A DNA stretch of 64,000 nt, taken from NCBI RefSeq assembly GCF_000725545.1, contig NZ_JNZP01000018.1, positions 253,790 to 317,789 of the forward strand, in the 5' to 3' direction. Shown in pieces: positions 24,053 to 32,316 of this stretch (position 1 is its first letter; the number at the start of each line of letters is the position of its first letter). The DNA comes from Streptomyces exfoliatus (GTDB lineage Bacteria; Actinomycetota; Actinomycetes; Streptomycetales; Streptomycetaceae). The position numbers were made by a program, and so were the translations under genes. The notes under the pieces are model-generated. The model was not told the origin of the DNA. It saw only the letters and a program-made list of their open reading frames with translations, and searched no databases.

Positions 24053-27000
24053 TCATCCGGTGGTGCCGCTCCACGCCCACCAGGGCGGTGCGATCCTGCG
24101 CCAGTCCTCGGCGGAGACCCTCACCCGGCCCCCTCCCGCCGCGCTCTCGACCTCCCCCAGCAGGGCTCTGGTCCGCTCCACGTCCGCCCAGTCCACCTCC
24201 ACGAGCCGCCCGGTGAGCCGCCGCCACCGCTCGGTCGCGGCGAGCAGCGCGGTGCCGGCCCGGGCCGGGCGGCCCATCAGCCACAGGACGGCTCCCTGGG
24301 CGTGGAGCGCGCGGGCGCCGGTGACCGTGCCCGGGTCGTCTCCGTGGGCGGTACGGGAGTCCTCGTCCGCGTTGCGGTACGCGGTGAGCGCGTCGCCGAT
24401 CAGCCCGTCCCGCGCCGTTTCGGCCAACTCCAGCCTCACCCGCCCGAGTTGCAGCCACACCTCGGCACGCTCCCCCGGGTCGTCGGTGCCCCGGAGCGCC
24501 TGTTCGAGCAGGTGACGGCTCTCGAAGAGGTCCGGAAGGAATCCGGCGCGGTGGAAGCGGAGCGCGAGGACACTACCGATCAGGGTCCTCGCCCTCGCCC
24601 GCTCCGGCGCCCCCGCGGGCAGCCGGGTGAGAGCCTCGCGCAGGACGCCCTCGGCCCGGTCCACGGGCGCGGTGCCGGTACCGGCCGCCGCGCGCCGAAG
24701 GAGCGATCCGCCCCAGGTGAGCAGGAGCGGCCCGCGCTGTTCGCTGTCGGCGGGGGCCAGCAGGGTCGCCTCCTCGTACGCCGCGTCGGCGGCGGCTCCG
24801 TCGCCCTCGGAGTCGTACAGCCGCGCGCGTGCCGTGGTGAAGCGCAGCCGCAGGGCACGGCCGTGACTGATGAGGGGTTCGGCCCGGTCGAGCACGAGGT
24901 GGATGCGGCCGGGCTCGGCCCCGGCGAGACGCAGGGCGTCGGCGAGGTCGAGGAGGACGGCGGCGCTCTCGTGGAGGGTGAGGGCGGCGGTGAGTTCGCC
25001 GACCGCGGCCTCGCCGTCGCCCCGCGCGAGGAGCAGGCGGCCGCGGCGCAGGTGAAGGGTGTGGCGGGCGGTCCCGGGCCAACGGTCGGCTTCCTCGGCG
25101 AGGGCGGCGAGGGCCGCGTCGAGATGGCCGGTTTCGTCGGTGTCGCGCCACAGGGCGTGGTGGACGACGGCGAGTTCGAGCCGGGCGTCGGCCCATGCCT
25201 CCTCGCCGGGCGGGGCGAGCTCCCCGGCCTGTACGAGGGTGTCGGCGGCCTGGCCGAGGAGCTCCGGGCGGCGGCCGGTGCGCCGGGCCGCGGCGGTGCC
25301 CGCTTCGGCGTACAGGGCGCCCGCGAGGACGATCCGGGCCTCGACCGGCTCGGCGGGGAGCGCGGCCTCGGCGCGTTCGCGGGCGCCGGCGAGGAGCGCC
25401 GGGTCGGACTGTGCCCGGCCCTGGGCCAGGAGCCGGCGGGCCTCGGTGAGCGGGTCGGGGGTGACCAGGTCGGGGTGGTAGAAGCGGAGGACGCGCGCGG
25501 GGATGCGGGCGAAGAGCTCGGTCTCGGCGCCGTTCGGCCCGATGGGTTCGTCGGTCGCGTCGGTCTCGTGGGCCCGGTCGGTCCGGTCGGTCGCGTGGGT
25601 CGCGTGGTACTCGCGAGGGAGGCCGGTGTCCCGGTCGGTGCCGGTCCCTGCTTCCGCTGCCGCTTCCGTTGCCGCTCCCGGCTCCGCTCCCGCGAGACGG
25701 GCGGCGGCGAGCGCAGGGAAGTTGCGCATGCCCTGGCCGAAATTGCGCTCCACATAGGCGGAGCAGTGTTTGAGGACGAGGGCGGCGGCGCTGGGGTCGA
25801 GCGAGCCGAGGAGGTGCTGCTGGATGCCGGGCGGATAGCTGTAGCAGGGGTACGGGGTGGGGCCGGGCAGCCGTCGTAAGAGCCCGCTGAGCAGGACCTC
25901 CGCCAGCTCCATGGGGCCGGTGTCGGGCAGCATGGCGCGCTGGACGAGCTGCATGACCGGCAGGGTCAGCGGGGCAGCCGCGAGGTGGACGGCGAGCAGG
26001 AGCGCACCGGGCGAGGCGGCGGCCCGGAAGGCGCGGAGGAGTTCGTCGTCGCTCCGCCGGGCGCGGGGTGTCCTGGGCGCGGGCGGCTCCGCCGGTCCTG
26101 GGGTGAGCCAGGCGGCCCAGCCGCGTACGGCGTCGCCGCCGTGCCCGGTGTGGAGCCGGGTCCAGGAGGCGAAGGCCTCGGGGGTCGGGGTGAGCACGGG
26201 CACGGCCCGGCGGCCGGGGTCCCGCGGTCCCCAGGGCTCGTCGTCGGAGCGGAAGACGGTGTGGCCGCCGGGGGTCGCGGAGCGCTGGAAGGTGCCGGGT
26301 TCGGCGGGGAGCGCGGTCCGGGACCAGAGGCGGGGCGGCAGGGGTTGGACGAGGGCGAGCGGGGAGTGGCGGGGCCACCGGCGCAGGAAGCGCTGGGCGG
26401 CGCCGGACTGCCACAGGGGGCCGACGCAGTCGCTGACGACGAGGGTGAGGCGGCGGCCGGTGGGGTCGTGGAGCTGGTCGACGGGGCGCAGCCGCGGCCG
26501 GCCGTCGGCGCCCGAGGTGGTGGTGACGAGCGGGGGTCCTTCGCCGGTGTCGTACAGGCGGTGCACCTGCACGTCCCGGAAGGCGCCGGACTGCTGGCAG
26601 GCCTGGCGGAGTTCCTCGACCATCCGGTCCCAGACGACCATGGCGGGGCCGGTGTCCATGAGGAGCTGGATGTCGGGGCGGAGGCCGGTGGCGGGGCGCA
26701 GGACGGGGATGAGGAAGCCGGCGGCGGCGCTGCGTTCGGCGGTGGCCTCCTCGTCGAGGGTGCCCTCGCCGGGGCGGTGCGGCGCGAGGGCGTAGCCGCG
26801 CAGGGGGCGGAGGGCCTTCTGGAGACCGAGGAGTCCGGGCAGGGCGTTGGCGCCGGGGGCGCGTACCGGCAGCGTCGCGCCCCGCTCCGTACGCCCGACT
26901 CGGCCGTCGGCACCGGCGGCACCCACGGCTCCGGTGGCTCCGGTGGTTCCGGTGGTGGTGGTCATGTGGAGGGAGACGGACTCGTGGGCGGCGCCGCCGT

Positions 27001-27283
27001 CCGGCGGTCGGTCGGTCACGCCTGCCGTGCCCCCGCCGTCGCGCGCATCATCGCTCTCGCCCTGCTCCTGGTGCCCGGCGGACCGGCGCCGACGGTCGGA
27101 GGTGCCGTCCGCCGTCTCCGCGGACGGTCCGGCCGCCGACCCGTCCGCCAGGCCCGGATCCCGCGCGGAGGGGCCGGGGAGCCACTGGGACAGCCAGAGG
27201 GCGTCCGCGAGGTCCTCGGCGGTGGGGTCCTGGCCGCCGGCCCGCAGTCTGCGGGTGATCTCTTCCAGATGCATCCGGTGCAT
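24053..27283 (-). CDS. SAV_2336-type protein: N-terminal domain, vWA-like domain, TPR
   Basis: Large cytosolic protein (1076 residues). A short N-terminal helical domain (MHLEEITRRLRAGGQDPTAE, residues 4-40) defines the SAV_2336-type family. A disordered Gly/Thr/Ala linker (40-150) follows, then a vWA-like domain (about 185-520) beginning LLMDTGPAM at Asp210, where the MIDAS motif DxSxS is reduced to DTGPA, and then solenoid repeats (about 610-1070). It starts seven bases after the MoxR ATPase gene behind GAGGTGA; ATG 27274 is an alternative. In vWA-MoxR conflict systems such proteins are the regulated partner of the ATPase. Function beyond that is unknown. Confidence 0.72.
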   Translation of the reverse strand: MHRMHLEEITRRLRAGGQDPTAEDLADALWLSQWLPGPSARDPGLADGSAAGPSAETADGTSDRRRRSAGHQEQGESDDARDGGGTAGVTDRPPDGGAAHESVSLHMTTTTGTTGATGAVGAAGADGRVGRTERGATLPVRAPGANALPGLLGLQKALRPLRGYALAPHRPGEGTLDEEATAERSAAAGFLIPVLRPATGLRPDIQLLMDTGPAMVVWDRMVEELRQACQQSGAFRDVQVHRLYDTGEGPPLVTTTSGADGRPRLRPVDQLHDPTGRRLTLVVSDCVGPLWQSGAAQRFLRRWPRHSPLALVQPLPPRLWSRTALPAEPGTFQRSATPGGHTVFRSDDEPWGPRDPGRRAVPVLTPTPEAFASWTRLHTGHGGDAVRGWAAWLTPGPAEPPAPRTPRARRSDDELLRAFRAAASPGALLLAVHLAAAPLTLPVMQLVQRAMLPDTGPMELAEVLLSGLLRRLPGPTPYPCYSYPPGIQQHLLGSLDPSAAALVLKHCSAYVERNFGQGMRNFPALAAARLAGAEPGAATEAAAEAGTGTDRDTGLPREYHATHATDRTDRAHETDATDEPIGPNGAETELFARIPARVLRFYHPDLVTPDPLTEARRLLAQGRAQSDPALLAGARERAEAALPAEPVEARIVLAGALYAEAGTAAARRTGRRPELLGQAADTLVQAGELAPPGEEAWADARLELAVVHHALWRDTDETGHLDAALAALAEEADRWPGTARHTLHLRRGRLLLARGDGEAAVGELTAALTLHESAAVLLDLADALRLAGAEPGRIHLVLDRAEPLISHGRALRLRFTTARARLYDSEGDGAAADAAYEEATLLAPADSEQRGPLLLTWGGSLLRRAAAGTGTAPVDRAEGVLREALTRLPAGAPERARARTLIGSVLALRFHRAGFLPDLFESRHLLEQALRGTDDPGERAEVWLQLGRVRLELAETARDGLIGDALTAYRNADEDSRTAHGDDPGTVTGARALHAQGAVLWLMGRPARAGTALLAATERWRRLTGRLVEVDWADVERTRALLGEVESAAGGGRVRVSAEDWRRIAPPWWAWSGTTG

Positions 27284-27290
27284 CCGACCG

Positions 27291-28307
27291 TCACCTCGGC
27301 TGATCGAGCGGTTGCATGAGCATGTCGGCGATGCGTTCCCTGGTGACCCGTTCGGCGCGGGAGGCGTGCTGGGTCAGGTAGAGCGCGTTCAGGAGCTGGT
27401 CGGTGGCGATCACCTCGCCCGGTTCGCGGTTGAGGAAGCGCTGGACGAGACCCTGCTCCCCTTCGCCCGCGGCGGCCTCGGTCCCGAGGTGGGCCTCGAT
27501 CATGGCGCGGAGCTGCTCCTCACCGGGCGGTTCGAGCTCGAGCCGGATGCAGCGGCGCAACAGGGCGGCGGGGAAGTCCCGTTCGCCGTTGGAGGTGAGC
27601 ACGATGAAGGGGAAGGTGGTGCAGCGGACCCGGCCGCCGAACACCCGCACCTTGCGGCCGTCGTCGCTGAGCACCTCCACGACGGGCTCCCGGTCCGCGA
27701 GCCGCTCCAGCTCGGGAATGGCGAACTCGCCCTCCTCCAGGGCGTTCAGGAGGTCGTTCGGCAGGTCGAGGTCGCTCTTGTCCAGCTCGTCGATGAGCAG
27801 CACCCGCGGCTGCTCGGAGGGAAGCAGCGCGGTGCCGAGCGGTCCGAGCCGGATGTACGAGCCGATGCCGGCCGGAGCCGCGGCGGCGGAGCCGGGAGAT
27901 CCGGCCTGGGCGCGCTCCAGCTGCACGTCCTGGAGGCGGCCGATGGCGTCGTACCGGTAGAGACCGTCCTGGAGGGTGGTGCGGCTGACGATCGGCCAGC
28001 GCAGCACCCGGCCGAGGCCCAGCTCGTGGGCGACGGCGTGCGCGAGGGTGGACTTGCCGGTGCCGGGGTTGCCGGTGACCAGCAGCGGACGCCGGAGGTA
28101 GAGGGCGGCGTTGACGGCGTCGGTCTCGGCGGGCCGGGGGTGGTGGTTCTGGACGAGTCTGCGCTTGACGCCGAGCCGCCGGTCGGAACCGGCGAGCGTG
28201 TCGTCGGCGCTGCCCGTCGAGAAGTCGCGCCAGGGCGGCGGGGCGGGCAGCCGCTGTATCTCGTCGTGCGGAAGACCGGCACCACGGTAGATCCGCCAAT
28301 CGTTCAC
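27291..28307 (-). CDS. MoxR-type AAA+ ATPase
   Basis: Predicted hexameric AAA+ ATPase of 338 residues that remodels vWA-containing partners. Walker A is GNPGTGKST (79-87), Walker B is VLLIDELDKS (about 169-178), sensor 1 is FIVLTSNGERDF, and the arginine-finger region is 'LLRRCIRLEL'. The N-terminus (MNDWRIYRGAGLPHD) is conserved among ATPases of this type in actinobacterial vWA-MoxR loci. GTG 28307 follows GGAGGA. It is directly upstream of the SAV_2336-type gene (seven-base gap) and 121 bases downstream of the trypsin-like protease gene, so the two ATPase partners are co-transcribed. Confidence 0.88.
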   Translation of the reverse strand: MNDWRIYRGAGLPHDEIQRLPAPPPWRDFSTGSADDTLAGSDRRLGVKRRLVQNHHPRPAETDAVNAALYLRRPLLVTGNPGTGKSTLAHAVAHELGLGRVLRWPIVSRTTLQDGLYRYDAIGRLQDVQLERAQAGSPGSAAAAPAGIGSYIRLGPLGTALLPSEQPRVLLIDELDKSDLDLPNDLLNALEEGEFAIPELERLADREPVVEVLSDDGRKVRVFGGRVRCTTFPFIVLTSNGERDFPAALLRRCIRLELEPPGEEQLRAMIEAHLGTEAAAGEGEQGLVQRFLNREPGEVIATDQLLNALYLTQHASRAERVTRERIADMLMQPLDQPR

Positions 28308-28428
28308 GATGGACTCCTCCTGGCTGTGGTGTCGATGCCGGGTCCGTCGAAGGTACCGCCCGGGGGCGGGGCCTGCCGATGCCGTAACCGGCCGGATCGA
28401 GAGCCGGTCGCCCCGGTGGCCGCTCGGG

Positions 28429-30477
28429 TCACTGCTCCCCCTCCCCGAGCAGCGGCGGCGGCTCCAGGGGCCCGCCGTACGGCGGGCGGTCGGGCGGGTC
28501 GAACAGGACCGCGATGCTCCGGGCCCAGGCGTACCGGGCGCGGGCCTCGGGCCCGGCCGCCGGGTCGGCCGCGCGCGTGCGCAGGGAGCGGACGGGCCCG
28601 GGCACCCCCCATGCGGCGGATCCGGTGGCGAGCAGCAGATCGGCCTGCTCGTGGAACTCCGCGCAGTCGGTGTGGTCGTGGGCGCCGGTCCGCCAGAGGG
28701 CGAGCGGGTGGCCGGCGGCGAGGGCCGCGTTCATCGCCATCAGCCCGTCGCCGCTGCCCACGTGACCGCAGTAGACCGGGACGGCCGCGCCGTTGGCCTC
28801 CCGGAGCCGGTCGTACGTCTCCGCCCAGGTCTCCCTGCGTACGCGCGCGGTGTGGGCGTCCGGGCCGGCGCCGGGCACCTCGCCGCGCAGCGGGACGGCA
28901 CGGAGCGGTCCGCGCTCCTCCGCCTCCCAGCGCTCCCGCCATTCGGGCGCCGGTTCCCTGCCGTGGCGGTGGGCGTCGCGGATGACCACGATCCTGCGCT
29001 GGCCGAGGGTGGTCGCCCAGGCGTCGTCGGGGCCCTGCGGGGGGTCGATCCGCCAGGTGTCCAGGGGCTCGTCGAAGAGCTCGCGCGGCAGCACCGCCTG
29101 CACGGCGGCCAGGTGGGGTCCGCTGTCGCCGCGCCGCAGGGCGTCCGCGAGCGGTTCGCGGAGGGCCTCGCCGAGGCGGGCCCGCTCGACGCCCCGGTCG
29201 TCGAAGTGGAGCGGGCTGACGGTGTGGCCGTCGAGGAGGAGCTTGACCCGCCACGGGTACCGGCGGTCGTAGAGGGGGAGGCCGATCTCCAGGAGGACGT
29301 CGGCACGCGCGCGGGGTTCGCGTACGGAGAGGGGCGCGGGCCTGCCGGGGGTGACGAGCCGGTCGATCTCGCGCCGGAGGTGCCGGTCGGCGTCTCCCGA
29401 CTGGTTGACGATCCAACCGGTGAGGGCGGCGGTGTCGGCCCGCTCGCCGTACCGCCCGCCGACGTGCCGGACGACATGGGCCGCGTACAGGAGCACCGCG
29501 TCCAGGTCGAGGTCGCGGACGCCGTCCCTGCCGGGCGCCCGCAGGCCGCGAAGGAGCCCGGCTCCCTCGCTCCAGGTGCGCGGGTCGTCCTCCAGGGCGT
29601 CCGGCAGGTCGTCGTCCCTGATCCAGGCCTTGACCTGGTCGATCAGATCCAGGATCTCGCCGGGCGCGGTGGCCGCGGGCAGCTCGGCGAAGTGCCCGTA
29701 CAGCCGGGTGCGCAGGCCGGGGCTCACGCCGCCCTGGGTGCCCGTCAGCTTCCCCTGTACGCGGGTCCAGTCGGGCCGGTCGTCGAGGGACCGGTAGCTG
29801 GCCAGGTGGTAGCGGTCGTGGGCGCGCAACGCCTCGCCCATGGCCTCGCCGCCGGGAAGGTCGTGCAGCCGGCGCAGGGCGGTGACGGGGACGACCGCGC
29901 CGCCGTCGCGCCCACGGCCTTTGTTGAGGCCGATGACGGCGCCCTGCCGGTGGTCGACGACGGGCCCGCCGGAGCAGCCTTCGACGGGCATCACCCAGTC
30001 GGTGATGAGGGCCTTGCCGTCGCTGCCGATCAGGGTGCCGTGGACGTGCCGGATGCCGAGCTCGCCCGTCTCCCGGGACCAGCCGTGCAGTCCGACGGCG
30101 GTCGGCGGGACGGGCGGGCGCTCGCTGAGGCGCACGCAGGACGCCTGGTGCGCGCCGGGCACCCGCACGAGCGCGAGGTCGGGGAAGGCCCACCGGTCCG
30201 GCGGGTCGTCGGGCCTCTCGGGGCGCGGCATGGCGAGCACGACGGTGCCGGTGGTCTCCCGGGTGGTCTTGCCGTCCTCCCAGGTGACGCCGACGGCCGG
30301 CTCGCTCCTCCACACCGCGCTTCCCCCCTCGGCCACGACATGGGCGCAGGTCAGCACCCAGCCGGGGGCGATGAAGAAGCCGGTGCCCCAGTACCGGTCG
30401 CCGTGCGGGTCATACCCGCAGCCGGGAGCCGCGATGCGTACGAGTGCGGGGCGCACGAGAGCGTCGAAGGCGCTCAT
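28429..30477 (-). CDS. trypsin-like serine protease with VMAP-type C-terminal region
   Basis: Predicted intracellular effector protease of 682 residues without a signal peptide. The trypsin fold is N-terminal with an intact triad: His46 (LTCAHVV), Asp100 (FPDLALVR) and Ser169 (EGCSGGPV). From about residue 220 a long helical region follows, then a C-terminal part (about 400-670) with 'RADVLLEIGLPLYDRRYPW' and 'IVVIRDAHRHG', resembling the C-terminal domain of vWA-MoxR-associated (VMAP) proteins. ATG 30477 overlaps the stop of the Trypco1 gene (ATGA). Known in the family: proteases linked to MoxR/vWA modules are proposed conflict effectors; activation of this one by the ATPase is inferred. Confidence 0.8.
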   Translation of the reverse strand: MSAFDALVRPALVRIAAPGCGYDPHGDRYWGTGFFIAPGWVLTCAHVVAEGGSAVWRSEPAVGVTWEDGKTTRETTGTVVLAMPRPERPDDPPDRWAFPDLALVRVPGAHQASCVRLSERPPVPPTAVGLHGWSRETGELGIRHVHGTLIGSDGKALITDWVMPVEGCSGGPVVDHRQGAVIGLNKGRGRDGGAVVPVTALRRLHDLPGGEAMGEALRAHDRYHLASYRSLDDRPDWTRVQGKLTGTQGGVSPGLRTRLYGHFAELPAATAPGEILDLIDQVKAWIRDDDLPDALEDDPRTWSEGAGLLRGLRAPGRDGVRDLDLDAVLLYAAHVVRHVGGRYGERADTAALTGWIVNQSGDADRHLRREIDRLVTPGRPAPLSVREPRARADVLLEIGLPLYDRRYPWRVKLLLDGHTVSPLHFDDRGVERARLGEALREPLADALRRGDSGPHLAAVQAVLPRELFDEPLDTWRIDPPQGPDDAWATTLGQRRIVVIRDAHRHGREPAPEWRERWEAEERGPLRAVPLRGEVPGAGPDAHTARVRRETWAETYDRLREANGAAVPVYCGHVGSGDGLMAMNAALAAGHPLALWRTGAHDHTDCAEFHEQADLLLATGSAAWGVPGPVRSLRTRAADPAAGPEARARYAWARSIAVLFDPPDRPPYGGPLEPPPLLGEGEQ

Positions 30478-30968
30478 GCGGGCTCGTCGGCCGCCGGGTG
30501 TGTCCGAGGGGCTCTGTCGGGCGCGTCCTGGCCGTGGGCGGGGGCCGGGATCGGGCGGGCGGGGCCGGTCGCGGGCGCCGCGCCGCACGCCGCCTCCGCC
30601 GCGGGCGCCGGGGCCGGTTCGGGGTCCGTCGCGGGGGACCTGCCGGGTTCGGTCCAGGTGAGGGAGACGCTCACGGAGGCCTTGCCCGAGCCGTCCGCGA
30701 GGACCCCGATGACCTTGCCGGACTGCGCCGACAGCTCGATGCCGAAGCTGACGGCGACCTCCACGGGACCCTGCGGGTCGAGTCCGGCGCGCAGCGAGCC
30801 GACCACCCCGCGGACCACGTCCGTGAGCCCGCCGGTCATCGAGACGACCCGGTCCCTGACACCGGTGTCCTGGAACCCGCCGCCCCTGCCCAGTTCCTGC
30901 ACGTCACTGACCCGTGCCCACACCGGCGTACCGTCGTCCAGCCGAATTCGAGCGATCCCGTGAGTCAC
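30474..30968 (-). CDS. Trypco1 / CU044_2847-type trypsin-co-occurring protein
   Basis: Cytosolic 164-residue protein, first gene of the minus-strand cluster. The conserved beta-rich domain (1-108: ARIRLDDGTPVWARVSDV, 'VEVAVSFGIELSAQSGKVIG', 'ASVSVSLTW') is the trypsin-co-occurring domain 1 fold seen next to intracellular trypsin-like proteases. The last 55 residues are Ala/Pro-rich and probably disordered. It begins at GTG 30968 and is translationally coupled to the protease gene. A role as inhibitor, adaptor or sensor of the protease is suggested by the pairing but not shown. Confidence 0.78.
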   Translation of the reverse strand: MTHGIARIRLDDGTPVWARVSDVQELGRGGGFQDTGVRDRVVSMTGGLTDVVRGVVGSLRAGLDPQGPVEVAVSFGIELSAQSGKVIGVLADGSGKASVSVSLTWTEPGRSPATDPEPAPAPAAEAACGAAPATGPARPIPAPAHGQDAPDRAPRTHPAADEPA

Positions 30969-31062
30969 AGCGCCCCCGCTCCCCGAAACGATGATGAGGA
31001 AGGCTAGTCGGTGGGACTGACGGGCGACAGGGGACGGGAGAGGTACGGCCTATCCTGATCGC

Positions 31063-31248
31063 ATGTACTTCACCGACCGTGGCATCGAGGAACTGGAGAA
31101 GCGGCGAGGCGAGGAGGAGGTCACCTTCGAGTGGCTCGCCGAGCAGCTGCGGACGTTCGTCGACCTCAACCCCGACTTCGAGGTGCCCGTCGAGCGCCTC
31201 GCGACCTGGCTGGCCCGTCTGGACGACGACGAGGACGACGAGGAGTAG
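31063..31248 (+). CDS. DUF6104 small acidic protein
   Basis: Small cytosolic protein of 61 residues (MYFTDRGIEELEKRRGEEEV at the start) ending in an acidic DDDEDDEE tail. It matches a small actinobacterial family of unknown function. It is divergent from the Trypco1-led cluster, with 94 bases between the two starts, so they may share a promoter region. Three copies of a CACGCGCGCG-type repeat follow its stop. No catalytic motif is visible. Confidence 0.8.
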   Translation: MYFTDRGIEELEKRRGEEEVTFEWLAEQLRTFVDLNPDFEVPVERLATWLARLDDDEDDEE

Positions 31249-31249
31249 G

Positions 31250-31332
31250 GGCACGCGCGCGCGGATGACCACCTGCGTCGCACGCGCGCGTAGCGGGGTC
31301 TTCGAGGGGTCTGCCGTCGCACGCGCGCGTGG
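31250..31332. repeat. three GCACGCGCGCG-type repeats
   Basis: GTCGCACGCGCGCGT occurs at 31277-31291 and 31316-31330, and a partial copy (GCACGCGCGCG) at 31251-31261, all between the DUF6104 stop and the convergent membrane-protein gene. Spacing is 29 and 39 bases. Confidence 0.8.
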
Positions 31333-31353
31333 AGAATCCTGCCGCGCCCCGGG

Positions 31354-32169
31354 TCATCCCTCCCGCAGCCGGTCGTAGGCGAGTCCGAGCGCGCCGTGCG
31401 CGACGAGCAGGGCCCCGGCCGCCGCCCAGCCGCCGCTGCGCCGGCCGACGCCCCAGAGCAGGAGCGGCACCCCCGCCGCGAGCTGCGCCGCACCCAGGAC
31501 GCGCGCCCTGGGGCCGCGCAGGTACGGCCCGAGGGGACTGCCTTCCACCGCGTCGAGTTCCGCGCGCACCGCGTCCCTCCAGCCGGACCATTCGAGCTGT
31601 TCCGCGCCCTGGGCCAGGGCGACGGAGCGGAGCCGGTCGGGGTTCTCGCCGGGCAGGAGCCCGGTCGGCAGGGCGAGGCCGGTGCGGGTGAGGACGGCGA
31701 CGACGCCGACGAGCCGGCTGTGGGCGTCGGCCTCCGGGTCGGGCACGGTGAGCGGTTCCAGGGCCTGCACGTCCAGGACCGGGTCGAGGGCGAGCCGCGC
31801 GGCGAAGGTGCGCATGGCCTCGTCCTCGCCGACGGGCGTGCCGTCCGCGAGCCAGGTGTAGCCGACCGTACGGCGGAAGCCGGCGGCGAGCGTGAGTCCT
31901 GCCCTGTCGCGGTCCCACCAGAGCGCGACGACGGGCCAGGTGGCGGCGGAGACGGCGAGGGCCGTGGCCCAGCCGGTGACGACCTGTTCGACGGGTTCCC
32001 CGCCGTGGAGCCACGGTTTCCCCTCCGGGACGAGCACGCTCCAGTCGTCGCCCGCCGGGGCGAGGAGCAGCTGTTCCCTGAGCAGCTGAGCGGGCGGCCG
32101 GACCGCCGAGGGGTCGGCACGGCAGAGCAGCAGTGCGCCGACGGGGCGCGGTCCGGATGTCGCGTTCAT
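31354..32169 (-). CDS. uncharacterised protein with C-terminal membrane hairpin
   Basis: Protein of 271 residues whose first 215 residues look soluble ('LVPEGKPWLHGGEPVEQV', 'PVVALWWDRDRAGLTLAAGFR') and whose end has two short hydrophobic helices (RVLGAAQLAAGVPLLLWGVG, GGWAAAGALLVAHGALGLAY). No known domain is recognised, although similar proteins appear conserved in Streptomyces. ATG 32169 is the natural start. It is convergent with DUF6104 and divergent from the DUF4097-PadR operon. No function is proposed. Confidence 0.65.
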   Translation of the reverse strand: MNATSGPRPVGALLLCRADPSAVRPPAQLLREQLLLAPAGDDWSVLVPEGKPWLHGGEPVEQVVTGWATALAVSAATWPVVALWWDRDRAGLTLAAGFRRTVGYTWLADGTPVGEDEAMRTFAARLALDPVLDVQALEPLTVPDPEADAHSRLVGVVAVLTRTGLALPTGLLPGENPDRLRSVALAQGAEQLEWSGWRDAVRAELDAVEGSPLGPYLRGPRARVLGAAQLAAGVPLLLWGVGRRSGGWAAAGALLVAHGALGLAYDRLREG

Positions 32170-32254
32170 GGGCCCTACGCTAGGGCAGTTTGTCCGTGTA
32201 CGACGGGGATGGTCATCCCTGTCAGGGAAGAGTCAGGGTTGACTTCCTTTCACC

Positions 32255-32287
32255 GCGATATAGCGTGTCTCTCGAAAGACGCGATAT
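32255..32287. promoter_or_regulatory. operator-like repeats before the DUF4097-PadR operon
   Basis: GCGATAT is directly repeated at 32255-32261 and 32281-32287, flanking a near-perfect 14-base palindrome (GTCTCTCGAAAGAC, 32267-32280). The whole unit ends 30 bases before the DUF4097 start codon. PadR proteins often bind such repeats in their own promoters, and the downstream operon encodes one. Confidence 0.5.
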
Positions 32288-32316
32288 GTTGCGTTGCCGA
32301 ACGGGAGGTCAGCACC

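Noticed and set aside
31250..31332. CRISPR-like array
   Set aside because: Three imperfect 11-15 base repeats with unequal spacing and no cas genes.
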